DNA of 64,000 nucleotides from Rhizobiaceae bacterium (GTDB lineage Bacteria; Pseudomonadota; Alphaproteobacteria; Rhizobiales; Rhizobiaceae): NCBI GenBank assembly GCA_017643025.1, contig JAEPOG010000005.1, positions 310,001 through 374,000 of the forward strand. Direction: 5' to 3'. A program made the position numbers and the translations under genes. This document shows, piece by piece, positions 1 through 9,175 of the stretch (position 1 is its first letter; each line of letters begins with the position of its first letter). The notes below the pieces were generated by a model. That model did no database searches, was not told where the DNA came from, and worked only from the letters and a program-made list of their open reading frames with translations.

Positions 1-62
1 GGAAGCCGGACTGCTCTCTTCTCCAACTGCATCGGGGGTTTTTCGATGCAAGGAAACTGTAC

Positions 63-515
63 ATGAAAAGAACGTTGAAACTGGCGATAGCCTTCGCCAC
101 GCTTGCCGGCCTGGCAGGCTCCGTCGCCTCTGCCAATGAGGGACCTCGCCGGTCCCACGGCCCGGGCGGGCTCAACTTCGAGCGCGCCGACGCAGATGAC
201 AGCGGCGACGTCACCTTCGACGAGTTCGCAGCGCTGATGAACAATCGCATCGACTTTGCCGAAGGCGATGCCGACTCCGATGGCAAGCTGACGGTTGGCG
301 AAATCGCGGCGGAGATGGAGCGCCAGCGCCATATGCGGCGCGCCGAGCGCATGGTCGAGCGCTACGACATCGACGGCGACGGTTCTCTGACGCTGGATGA
401 AATCCAGACCAACCAGCGCGAGGTCTTTGCGCTGATGGATCGCAACAATGACGGCGTTATCGAGGAGGGGGAGATTCCCCGCCGCGAGCGCCGGGATCGG
501 CGGCGCGGCCGCTGA
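63..515 (+). CDS. Exported EF-hand calcium-binding protein
   Basis: A 150-residue protein with an N-terminal signal peptide (basic MKR start, hydrophobic stretch to about residue 22, Ala-Ser-Ala cleavage region), so it probably acts in the periplasm. Four EF-hand-like loops follow in sequence: DADDSGDVTFDEF, DADSDGKLTVGEI, DIDGDGSLTLDEI and DRNNDGVIEEGEI. Each has acidic residues at loop positions 1, 3, 5 and 12, as in calcium-binding loops. The C-terminus is very Arg-rich. An AAGGAA ribosome-binding site lies a few bases upstream of the ATG. It is a single gene facing the sensor kinase tail to tail. Calcium binding is well supported; whether it buffers or senses calcium cannot be read from the sequence. 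Confidence 0.85.
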   Translation: MKRTLKLAIAFATLAGLAGSVASANEGPRRSHGPGGLNFERADADDSGDVTFDEFAALMNNRIDFAEGDADSDGKLTVGEIAAEMERQRHMRRAERMVERYDIDGDGSLTLDEIQTNQREVFALMDRNNDGVIEEGEIPRRERRDRRRGR

Positions 516-521
516 CACATT

Positions 522-549
522 GTCCCGCCCGGTCTATGCCGGGCGGGAC
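522..549. terminator. Convergent-gene hairpin, probable terminator
   Basis: A perfect 11-bp inverted repeat (GTCCCGCCCGG / CCGGGCGGGAC) with a 6-nt loop sits between the converging stop codons of the EF-hand gene and the sensor kinase. No T-run follows on either strand, so intrinsic termination is inferred from position and stem strength only. Confidence 0.55.
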
Positions 550-555
550 GCCTGC

Positions 556-2925
556 TCAGGCCGCCGCTTTTGTCTTCGATTTGCTGGAAGCTGACTTGGC
601 CGCTTTGACGCGGCTCTGACCGCGCGGGAAGCGGACGGACACGATGGTGCCCACGCCTTCGGTGGAACGGATCTTCAGCGCCCCGCCATGCAGTTCGGCG
701 AGAGAGCGGGAGATCGCCAGCCCCAGGCCTGATCCGACGTGCGATTTGGTGAACTGGTTCTGCACCTGCTCGAACGGCCGCCCGAGTTTGCTCAGCGCTT
801 CGCTGGGTATGCCGCAGCCGCTGTCTTCGATGCTGAGCACCACGGCGCCGCCGACATTGCGTGCGCGCAGATGAATCCGCCCGCCAGATCCGGTGAACTT
901 CACTGCGTTGGATAGCAGGTTGATCGTGATCTGCTTGATGGCGCGGCGGTCGGCGTCGACCTTCAGCTTGGCCGGCACCTCGGTTTCGATTTCGATGCCC
1001 TTCTCGCTTGCCTGCAGCGCCACTACGCGCATCGTCTCGCCGATCAGCGGGCTGAGGTCGATCGCCTCGCGTTCGATCGAGAACTGACCCGCCTCGATCT
1101 TCGACATGTCGAGGATGTCGTTGATGACGCCGAGCAGGTAGGTGCCGCTCGAATGGATGTCGCGCGTGTATTCCTCGTATTTTTCCGAGCCCAGCGGCCC
1201 AAGCAGCGCCGACTGCATGAGTTCCGAAAAGCCGATAATGGCGTTGAGGGGGGTTCGGAGTTCGTGCGACATGTTGGCCAGGAACTCGGACTTTGCCCGG
1301 TTCGCCGCCTCGGCCCGCTCCGTCTCGCGCATATATTTGCGGTTGAGCTCGACCAGTTCGCCCGTGCGCTCTTCTTCGGCCTTGCGGGCAAGGCTGAGGT
1401 CGTGGATCGTCGCCATCAGACGCCGCTCGCTATCCTGCAGTTTCTCCTGGTGCAGTTTGATCTGGGTAATGTCGGTGCCGATGGAAACGGTGCTGCCGTC
1501 GCGGGTCTTGAGCTCGTTGACCTGAATCCAGCGGCCGTCGGCAAGCTGCCGCTCGTAGCTTGCGCTGCCCCGGCTTGCATTGGCGTTGGGCAGCCGGCGA
1601 TCGGTCACGAAGGCAGTCATGCGCTTCTCGATATCGGCCCGTGCCGCTCCGGGGCGCACTTCCGAAGCCGACAGCCCCGCATCCTGCTGGAACTTCGTGT
1701 TGCACATGACCAGCCGGTCGGCGGTGTCCCACAATACGAAGGACTCGGTGATACTTTCGATGGCGGCCCTGAGGCGCATGTCGGCGGCCTCTGACCGCTG
1801 CGCCAGATGACGCTGCTCGGTAACGTCGAGCGCGACCCCGATCAGGTGTATCTCGGGCGCCTCGATGTCCAGCACCTGGGCGCGGGCGCGCATCCATATC
1901 CAGTGGCCGTCGGCGTGCCGCATGCGGAAGACTTGGTCGATCTGGTCGGTTTCGCGTGCAGCAATCTTGTTGGCCAGGTCGAACAGATCGCCGTCTTCGG
2001 GATGGATGATCTTCGCCACCTCGCCGAAGGAGAGCATGGCCTCGCAGGGTTCGTAGCCCAGCATGTCGAACATCGATCGCGACCAGTACATGCGCCCGCG
2101 CGCCATGTCCCAGTCCCACAGCCCGCAGCGGCCGCGCACCAGTGCGAGATCGACGCGCTGATGCGCATCGGAATAAAGCTTGTCCGCCGCCTGCGCCCGC
2201 GTCGCCTGGCCGAAATAGGCGTAGAGGATGACGATCAGCACCGTCGACGTGAGCACGAACAGCATCACATTGAGCGACACGATCTTGTGCCACTCGGCCA
2301 TTGCGGTCTGACGCGGGACGAGGATGACGCCTCCAGCATCGCCCGCATCCGTTTTGTTGAACGCCGCGTACCAGATGGCGCCTGCAATGCGCACCTCCAG
2401 CATGCCGGCGCGCTCGCCGAACATGAAGAGCGGTTGGCCGCCTTCGACGAGGCGGTCGAGCCGGTTCCCGATCCACCGCTGGCCGGCGCCATTGGCTGCG
2501 ACGATTTCGAGATCACCGTCTGTCACCGCCAGCACCTGATCGGCGCCGACAAGCCCGCCGCGCACCATGTCCTCGATCACCCGCTGACCGGTGACGGCGA
2601 GCGGCGGCCCGTCTTCACCGGCAGTATGGAGCCCGGCGGAAATCGTGCTCGCAGCGAGGCCGAGTGTAGTCCGGATGCTGCGTTCCATGTCGTCGCGCAG
2701 CGTCGCCAGCGAAAGCACGCGCGACGTGGCGATGACGATCAGGAAAATGACGATGAGGGTGGGTATGGAGCGGCGAAACAGCGGTTCCGCGGCGAGCAGG
2801 CGCTTGTAGGCCGGCGCGGCGATCATCTTCGCATTGCCTGCAAGTCGCGACTCTGCCTTTCGTGCCCCCCGCAGCAGATTGGCAGTCATCGTTGCGGGCG
2901 CGCGCAACGCGTCCGTTCCGGCCAT
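556..2925 (-). CDS. Membrane PAS sensor histidine kinase, PleC/PdhS-like
   Basis: A 789-residue hybrid-free histidine kinase. One membrane segment lies near residues 54-72 and a second near 217-238, with a sensor region between them in the periplasm. Two cytoplasmic PAS domains follow (about 265-370 and 385-487). A coiled linker leads to the H-box MSHELRTPLNAIIGF, with phospho-accepting His554. The HATPase domain has N, G1 (DSGCGIP) and GSGLGLAIS motifs. The sequence after the H-box (GPLG, INDILDMSKIEAG) is typical of the PleC/DivJ/PdhS kinases that act on DivK in alphaproteobacterial cell-cycle control. The two-TM/two-PAS layout fits rhizobial PleC, but orthology is inferred. The C-terminal tail is Lys/Ala/Ser-rich. 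No response regulator is adjacent. Confidence 0.85.
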   Translation of the reverse strand: MAGTDALRAPATMTANLLRGARKAESRLAGNAKMIAAPAYKRLLAAEPLFRRSIPTLIVIFLIVIATSRVLSLATLRDDMERSIRTTLGLAASTISAGLHTAGEDGPPLAVTGQRVIEDMVRGGLVGADQVLAVTDGDLEIVAANGAGQRWIGNRLDRLVEGGQPLFMFGERAGMLEVRIAGAIWYAAFNKTDAGDAGGVILVPRQTAMAEWHKIVSLNVMLFVLTSTVLIVILYAYFGQATRAQAADKLYSDAHQRVDLALVRGRCGLWDWDMARGRMYWSRSMFDMLGYEPCEAMLSFGEVAKIIHPEDGDLFDLANKIAARETDQIDQVFRMRHADGHWIWMRARAQVLDIEAPEIHLIGVALDVTEQRHLAQRSEAADMRLRAAIESITESFVLWDTADRLVMCNTKFQQDAGLSASEVRPGAARADIEKRMTAFVTDRRLPNANASRGSASYERQLADGRWIQVNELKTRDGSTVSIGTDITQIKLHQEKLQDSERRLMATIHDLSLARKAEEERTGELVELNRKYMRETERAEAANRAKSEFLANMSHELRTPLNAIIGFSELMQSALLGPLGSEKYEEYTRDIHSSGTYLLGVINDILDMSKIEAGQFSIEREAIDLSPLIGETMRVVALQASEKGIEIETEVPAKLKVDADRRAIKQITINLLSNAVKFTGSGGRIHLRARNVGGAVVLSIEDSGCGIPSEALSKLGRPFEQVQNQFTKSHVGSGLGLAISRSLAELHGGALKIRSTEGVGTIVSVRFPRGQSRVKAAKSASSKSKTKAAA

Positions 2926-3068
2926 TAAAGGCCCTCCGCTCTGTCCCCTTCAGATGATGATCCGGCTACCGCACATCCCGAATCATCCATAAAGAATCAG
3001 ACGCGATTCGCGCTGTCCAGCCTCCGCCGGACAAATTCGTAGCCGGATGTCGAAAAAGGTCGCGTCGA

Positions 3069-5711
3069 TCAGCCCAGCGTGCGGCCAACGATGTCAGCGA
3101 GGTCGCGGGACAGGCCGGTTTTGCCGGCGATCGTCGCCAGTGCCTGGCGGGCCTTCTCTCGACGCTTCGGTTCCAGCGAGCGCCAGGAGCGGAAAGCCGT
3201 CGCCAGCCTTGCTGCCACCTGCGGATTGCTGTTTTCGACGGTCAACACGACGTCGGCATACAGTGCGAAGCCGCTGCCGTCGGCGCTGTTGAACGCAGTC
3301 TGGTTGGCCGTCGCGAAAGCGCCAAGCAGGGAGCGCACGCGGTTGGGGTTCGTGATGCTGAATTTCGGGTGCTGCATCAGCGCCTTGACGCGCCCGACCG
3401 TTTCGCTGCCCGGAATGGTGGCCTGCACCATGAACCACTTGTCCATGACGAGCGGGTCATTCCCATACTGGCGCTCGAAGGCGGCCAGCGCCTCGGCGGT
3501 CTCGGCCGCGTCGGGGAAGCGATGTGCGAGAATGCCAAGCGCGGCGGCCTTGTCCGTCATGTTGGTTGCAGCCCGGAAAGCCGCTGCCGCCATTTCGGCG
3601 CTGCCGCTGCTTGCGCTCAGATAATCCAGCAACGCATTGCGCAGCGAGCGCCGGCCGCCTCCCGCCGCATCGGGAACATACGGTCCACCGTCGGCGAGTG
3701 CGTCGCGAACCCGGGCAAAAACGGTCGCATTCTCCTTGGCGATTGTCTCGGCAAGGGCCTTTCGCGCGCCGTGGATCGCGTCCGGGTCGATGTTTGAACC
3801 GATCTCGCGCGCGATGTCGGATTCGGCGGGCAACAATAGCAGCAGCGCCCGGTAGGCGGCGTCGAGGCCATCGTCGGTGGCGATTTCGCCAGCCAGTTCC
3901 ACCAGCTCGCGCTGGAATCTAGGCTTCTTGCCGCCCTTCGCGGCTTTTGTCGCCGCGATCAGGGCGTCTGTGTAGAGCGTGTTCAGTGCTTCCCAGCGTG
4001 CGAAGCTGTCGCTGTCGTGGCGCGCAAGGAACAGCCGGTCGGCCATCTTCTGTTCGGCCGCCAGCGTGACCGGCGCGGAAAACCCGCGGTTGAGCGAAAG
4101 CACCGGCCGGTCGCCGACCTCGCGGAAACGGATCGTCTGGCGGCGCTTGTGCAGATGGATCACGCCGCCGCTGACCGAGGCATCGTCGCACTCGGCGGCA
4201 ATGTCGCTGCCGTCAGGCCCGATCAACCCGAACGCGAGCGGAATATGCATCAGCCGCTTGCGGCTCTCCGACGGCGTCGGCGGTACCGACTGTTCGAGCT
4301 CGACCACGAACTCTCGCGCCTTGGCATCGTAGGACGACGTCACAGCGACGTTGGGCGTGCCCGCCTGATGATACCACAGTGAAAACTGGGTGAAGTCGAG
4401 CCCTGAGACCTCGGCGAACGCTGCGACGAATTCCTCGATCGTCACGGCCTCGCCGTCATGGCGCTCGAAATAGAGGTCCATGCCGTTGCGAAAATCCTCC
4501 GCGCCGACGATGCGATGGATCATGCGCACGACTTCCGCGCCCTTCTCGTAGACGGTCGCCGTGTAGAAGTTGTTGATCTCGCGATAGCGGCGCGGCCGCA
4601 CCGGATGCGCCAGCGGGCCCTGGTCTTCCGGAAACTGGTGCGAGCGCAACTGGCGCACATCGCCGATGCGCTCGACCGCGCGCGAGCGGGTGTCGGCGGT
4701 GAACTCCTGGTCGCGATAGACCGTCAGCCCTTCCTTCAGGCAGAGCTGGAACCAGTCGCGGCAGGTGATGCGGTTGCCCGTCCAGTTGTGGAAATATTCG
4801 TGCGCGATGATCGCCTCGATATTGGCATAGTCGGTGTCGGTGGCTGTTTCCGGGTCGGCCAGCACATATTTGTCGTTGAAGATGTTGAGGCCCTTGTTCT
4901 CCATCGCCCCCATGTTGAAGTCCGACACGGCGACGATGTTGAAAACGTCGAGGTCGTATTCGCGCCCGAAGCGCTCCTCGTCCCAGCGCATCGAGCGCTT
5001 CAGCGCGTTCATGGCATAGGCCGCGCGGCTCTCCTTGCCGTGCTCGACATAGATGCCGAGCGTGACCTTGCGGCCGGACATGGTGGTGAATCCGTCACTG
5101 ACGCAGCCGAGGTCGCCGGCGACCAGCGCGAACAGGTAGGACGGTTTCGGGTGCGGGTCGTGCCAGACGGCGTAGTGTTTGCCGCCGTCGATCTCGCCGC
5201 TCTCGACCGGGTTGCCGTTGGAGAGCAGCAGCGGCGCATCGCCGGCATTGGCTTCGATTCGGACGGTGTAGACCGACAGTAGGTCAGGCCGGTCGAGGAA
5301 ATAGGTGATGCGGCGGAAGCCTTCGGCCTCGCACTGCGTGCACCACACTCCGCTCGAGCGGTAGAGGCCCGACAGCGCTTTGTTGGCTTCTGGGTCGACC
5401 TCGGTCTCGATGCGCAGCGTGAAGCGTTTTCCCCTTGGCGGTTCCTTGATTTCGAGCCGGTCGGGGGTGACTTCCACGCCCTCCAGATTGCTGCGCCGGC
5501 CGTCGATTTCCAGTGACACGAGGTTCAGCCCGTCGCCGTCGAGCACGACTGGCGCGTCGTCTGCCACGCCATCGCGCCGCTCGAAGACGAGATCGGCGAC
5601 AACACGGGTCCGGTTCGGCGACAGGCTAAATGTCAGCCTCGTCTCCGGAATGAGATAATCGGTGGGTTTGTAGTCTTCGAGGCGGAATACCTGTCCGGAA
5701 TCGGTTACCAT
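3069..5711 (-). CDS. pepN: Aminopeptidase N (M1 family)
   Basis: An 880-residue cytosolic zinc aminopeptidase that removes N-terminal residues from peptides. The exopeptidase motif GAMEN is at residues 268-272. The zinc site is HEYFH (His304, Glu305, His308), with the third ligand Glu327 in KEGLTVY. Length and layout match the proteobacterial PepN type: beta-sheet N-terminal domain, thermolysin-like centre and a long helical C-terminal domain. There is no signal peptide. It is transcribed away from the molybdoenzyme gene across a 146-bp gap. Confidence 0.95.
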   Translation of the reverse strand: MVTDSGQVFRLEDYKPTDYLIPETRLTFSLSPNRTRVVADLVFERRDGVADDAPVVLDGDGLNLVSLEIDGRRSNLEGVEVTPDRLEIKEPPRGKRFTLRIETEVDPEANKALSGLYRSSGVWCTQCEAEGFRRITYFLDRPDLLSVYTVRIEANAGDAPLLLSNGNPVESGEIDGGKHYAVWHDPHPKPSYLFALVAGDLGCVSDGFTTMSGRKVTLGIYVEHGKESRAAYAMNALKRSMRWDEERFGREYDLDVFNIVAVSDFNMGAMENKGLNIFNDKYVLADPETATDTDYANIEAIIAHEYFHNWTGNRITCRDWFQLCLKEGLTVYRDQEFTADTRSRAVERIGDVRQLRSHQFPEDQGPLAHPVRPRRYREINNFYTATVYEKGAEVVRMIHRIVGAEDFRNGMDLYFERHDGEAVTIEEFVAAFAEVSGLDFTQFSLWYHQAGTPNVAVTSSYDAKAREFVVELEQSVPPTPSESRKRLMHIPLAFGLIGPDGSDIAAECDDASVSGGVIHLHKRRQTIRFREVGDRPVLSLNRGFSAPVTLAAEQKMADRLFLARHDSDSFARWEALNTLYTDALIAATKAAKGGKKPRFQRELVELAGEIATDDGLDAAYRALLLLLPAESDIAREIGSNIDPDAIHGARKALAETIAKENATVFARVRDALADGGPYVPDAAGGGRRSLRNALLDYLSASSGSAEMAAAAFRAATNMTDKAAALGILAHRFPDAAETAEALAAFERQYGNDPLVMDKWFMVQATIPGSETVGRVKALMQHPKFSITNPNRVRSLLGAFATANQTAFNSADGSGFALYADVVLTVENSNPQVAARLATAFRSWRSLEPKRREKARQALATIAGKTGLSRDLADIVGRTLG

Positions 5712-5857
5712 TTTTCACCTGAAGGCGCGCTGGTCAGCAACGAACCATGCTCTGGCGCTTTGAAATCGAAGCGCTGCCCTTTACATGAAAACCGCCGGGC
5801 GACAAAACTGTGGCCGGCACGTCCCGCCACCAGCACGATCCCCACAAGGTTCCAGCC

Positions 5858-8161
5858 ATGAATGTGATGACGCCGAAATTCGGAATGGGTGCTTCCGTAC
5901 TCCGCCGGGAGGATGATGCCTTCATCACCGGCCGCGGTCGCTACACCGATGACATAGTGGCGGAGGGGCAGGTTCACGGTTACGTGCTGCGCTCGCCGAT
6001 CGCCAAGGGCACCTTCCGCATAGAGTCGGTCGATGCCGCGAAGGAAGCGCCGGGCGTGCTGCTGGTTCTGACAGGCGCGGACGTTGCGCACATCAAGGAC
6101 CTGGCCTCAGGCGTCATGCAGCCGCAGCCGGATGGCACGCGCGCGCCGACCCGCGACATTCCGGTGCTCTGCCGCGATCGCGTGAACCATGTCGGCGACG
6201 CCATCGCATTTGTGGTCGCCGAAACGCGCGAGCAGGCCCAGGATGCCGCCGAGTTGATCGAGGTCGACTACGATCCCGAGGACGCGACGGCGCTTACGCG
6301 CACCGCGCTCGACGAGGGCACGCCGCTGGTCTGGCCGGAACTCGGCACCAACCGGGCGTTCGAATATCGCCTTGGCAGCCGTGACAAGACCGTCGACGCC
6401 TTCTCGAAGGCGAAGCACGTCACGAAAATCGCATTCCTCAACAACCGCCTCGTCTGCAACTACATGGAGCCCCGCGCGGCAATCGCCGAATGGCGCGCCG
6501 ACGAGGACCGCTTCGTGCTCACCACCGGTTCGCAGGGCGTACACGGCGTGCAAGGCGTCGTGTCGCGTGTCATGGGCATCGAGCCATCGAAGCTGCGTGT
6601 CATCACGCCCGATGTCGGCGGCGGCTTCGGGCCGAAGGGCTTCACCTACCGCGAATATCCTCTGCTGCTGGAGGCAGCCAAGCGCGTCGGGCGTCCGGTG
6701 AAGTGGACCGGCGACCGCACCGAGCACTTTCTTGAGGACGCGCAGGGCCGCGACAACTGGGTCGAAGCCGAGATGGCGATGGACAATGACGGCCGCTTCC
6801 TCGGGCTGCGCATCACCATCACCGCCAATATCGGCGCCTACTGCCACCAGTTCGGCCCCTTCATCCCCTATATGGGCGCCACGATGTCGACCGGTGTCTA
6901 CGATATCCGGGCGCTCGACGTGACAGTGCTCGGCGTCTACACCAACACCTGCCCAGTCGACGCATATCGCGGCGCCGGACGCCCGGAGGCGGCCTTCCTG
7001 ATCGAGAAGCTGGTCGATGCCTGCGCCCGCGACATGAAGATGTCGCCCGACGCGATCAGGGCGAAGAATTTCATCAAGCCGGATCAATTCCCCTACAAGA
7101 CCGTGACCGGCCGCAACTACGACGTCGGCGAGTTCGAGGGCCATATGCGCCAGGCGATGGAGCGGGCCGAGTGGGCTAGCTTCGACAAGCGTCTGGCAGA
7201 CTCGAAGTCGCGCGGCAAGATCCGCGGCATCGGCATGGCGACCTATATCGAGGCCTGCGCCTTCGCCGGCTCCGAACCCGCCAAGGTGGTGCTGGGCGAC
7301 GATGGCGATGTCACCGTCTATATCGGCACGCAGTCGAACGGGCAGGGGCACGCGACCGCCTACGCCCAGTTCGTTGCCGACAAGCTGAACACCGATATCT
7401 CGCGCATCAACCTGCGCCAGGGCGATACCGACGAACTGGCCAAGGGTGGCGGCACTGGCGGTTCACGCTCCATCCCGCTTGGCGGTGTTTCGGCGGCGCG
7501 CGCCGGCGAGGATCTCGCCGAGAAGATGAAGAAGATCGCTGCCGACGAGCTGGAAGCATCGGCCGCCGACATCGAACTCGCCGATGGCGAGGCGCGTATC
7601 GTCGGCACCGACCGCGCGATGAGCTTCGCCGACATCGCCAAGGCTGCGAAGTCCGTCGATGACGTGACGGGCCTCGGTGAATATGTGCAGGACGAGGCGA
7701 CCTATCCCAACGGTACCCACATCTGCGAGGTCGAGATCGACCCGGCGACGGGCGGGCTGGAGATCACGCGCTACACGATCGTCGACGATTTCGGCGCCAC
7801 GGTGAATCCGATCCTGCTCGCCGGCCAGGTGCATGGCGGTGTCGTGCAGGGACTTGGCCAGGCGCTGACCGAGGACACGATCTATGACGAGGATGGCCAG
7901 CTCGTCACCGCGAGTTTCATGGACTACACCATGCCGCGTGCCGACCTGCTTCCGTTCATCCATTTCGAGACGCGCAACGTGCCGTCCACCACGAATGCGA
8001 TGGGAATCAAGGGCGCCGGCGAGGCGGGAACCATCGGTGCAGCACCCGCGGCTGTGAACGCGGTCACGGATGCGCTTCACCGCGCTTACGGCATCGGGCA
8101 CATCGAGATGCCGGCATCGCCGCTGCGCATCTGGCAGACGATTCAGTACGCAACCGCGTAG
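5858..8161 (+). CDS. CoxL-type molybdopterin-binding subunit (xanthine dehydrogenase family), orphan
   Basis: A 767-residue large catalytic subunit of the molybdenum hydroxylase superfamily. The ATG at 5858 (MNVMTPKFGMGASVLRRED) is preferred because that N-terminus is usual for the family; an in-frame ATG at 5810 would only add 16 residues without family character. The active-site loop reads AYRGAGR (residues 369-375). This is the form II signature, not the AYxCSFR of true aerobic CO dehydrogenase. The molybdopterin-binding segments GGGFGPKG, GQGHATAYAQ and KGAGEAGTIGA are present. The FAD (CoxM-like) and 2Fe-2S (CoxS-like) partners, which normally sit alongside, are absent here: pepN is upstream and a DMT transporter downstream. 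The substrate is unknown. Confidence 0.88.
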   Translation: MNVMTPKFGMGASVLRREDDAFITGRGRYTDDIVAEGQVHGYVLRSPIAKGTFRIESVDAAKEAPGVLLVLTGADVAHIKDLASGVMQPQPDGTRAPTRDIPVLCRDRVNHVGDAIAFVVAETREQAQDAAELIEVDYDPEDATALTRTALDEGTPLVWPELGTNRAFEYRLGSRDKTVDAFSKAKHVTKIAFLNNRLVCNYMEPRAAIAEWRADEDRFVLTTGSQGVHGVQGVVSRVMGIEPSKLRVITPDVGGGFGPKGFTYREYPLLLEAAKRVGRPVKWTGDRTEHFLEDAQGRDNWVEAEMAMDNDGRFLGLRITITANIGAYCHQFGPFIPYMGATMSTGVYDIRALDVTVLGVYTNTCPVDAYRGAGRPEAAFLIEKLVDACARDMKMSPDAIRAKNFIKPDQFPYKTVTGRNYDVGEFEGHMRQAMERAEWASFDKRLADSKSRGKIRGIGMATYIEACAFAGSEPAKVVLGDDGDVTVYIGTQSNGQGHATAYAQFVADKLNTDISRINLRQGDTDELAKGGGTGGSRSIPLGGVSAARAGEDLAEKMKKIAADELEASAADIELADGEARIVGTDRAMSFADIAKAAKSVDDVTGLGEYVQDEATYPNGTHICEVEIDPATGGLEITRYTIVDDFGATVNPILLAGQVHGGVVQGLGQALTEDTIYDEDGQLVTASFMDYTMPRADLLPFIHFETRNVPSTTNAMGIKGAGEAGTIGAAPAAVNAVTDALHRAYGIGHIEMPASPLRIWQTIQYATA

Positions 8162-8218
8162 CAGCGGCAATATGGTTGGCGCCGCCGCTACAGGCGGCGC
8201 TTCAGGATACCGGACGGA

Positions 8219-9175
8219 ATGGAGAGCAGGGGCGCTGGTGACTTCAGGGCAGGCATGCGCCCTGCGCTCGGCATCCTGCTCAAGGTAACGTCCATCACGA
8301 TTTTCGTCGGCATGTCGACGCTGATCAAATCGACCGGCGCGGTGCCGGCCGGGCAGATCGTCTTCTACCGATCCGCCTTCGCCGTCCTGCCGATTCTCGT
8401 CTTCCTGGCGTTTCGCCGCGAACTTGCGACGGCCTTTCGCACCAGCCGCCCGGTCAGCCACATCATTCGCGGCATGGTCGGCGTATGCGCCATGGGACTG
8501 GGCTTTTTTGCACTCACCGTGTTGCCGCTGCCTGAGGTCATCATGCTGGGTTATGCCCAGCCGCTGATGGTAGTGGCGCTGAGCGCGCTGATTGTCGGCG
8601 AGACCGTGCGCCTGTTCCGCTGGTCGGCTGTTGTCATCGGTCTTGTCGGCGTCCTGATCATCATCTGGCCGCGCCTGACGCTGCTCACCGGCGACGCTCC
8701 GCTGGCGCAACTGGAAACGGTCGGCGTTATCGCCGCGCTGTCGGGCGCGGTGTTCGCGGCGTTCGCGGCCATCCTCGTGCGCCGTCTGGTGGCGACGGAG
8801 CCTTCGGCGACTATCGTGCTCTGGTTTTCACTCACCGCCGCCATATTCGGCCTGATGACCCTTCCTTTCGGCTGGATCGCTCTTTCGCAATGGCAGGCGT
8901 TTGCTTTGATTGGTGCGGGCATCGCCGGCGGTGTCGGCCAGATCCTGATGACGGAGAGTTACCGCCACGCAGACATCTCCACCATCGCGCCCTTCGAATA
9001 CACCTCGATGATCCTCGGCATCATCTCCGGCTACCTGTTCTTCGGCGACTTGCCGACGGTGAACATGCTCGTCGGCGGTGTCATCGTTGTCGGCGCCGGC
9101 ATCTTCATCATCTGGCGTGAGCACAGGTTGGGGCTGGAGCGCGGCAAGGCGCGCAAGATCACCCCGCCTCAGTAG
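8219..9175 (+). CDS. DMT family transporter (EamA)
   Basis: A 318-residue integral membrane protein with about ten hydrophobic segments arranged as two EamA repeats. The second half ends in the family-typical pattern PFEYTSMILGIISGYLFFGDLPT. These carriers export or exchange small metabolites across the inner membrane; the substrate cannot be predicted. An internal ATG at 8255 (MRPALGILLKV) gives a start closer to the first helix and is a good alternative. The gene follows the molybdoenzyme subunit by 57 bp on the same strand. Its last 17 bp overlap the 3' end of the converging XRE regulator. Confidence 0.85.
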   Translation: MESRGAGDFRAGMRPALGILLKVTSITIFVGMSTLIKSTGAVPAGQIVFYRSAFAVLPILVFLAFRRELATAFRTSRPVSHIIRGMVGVCAMGLGFFALTVLPLPEVIMLGYAQPLMVVALSALIVGETVRLFRWSAVVIGLVGVLIIIWPRLTLLTGDAPLAQLETVGVIAALSGAVFAAFAAILVRRLVATEPSATIVLWFSLTAAIFGLMTLPFGWIALSQWQAFALIGAGIAGGVGQILMTESYRHADISTIAPFEYTSMILGIISGYLFFGDLPTVNMLVGGVIVVGAGIFIIWREHRLGLERGKARKITPPQ

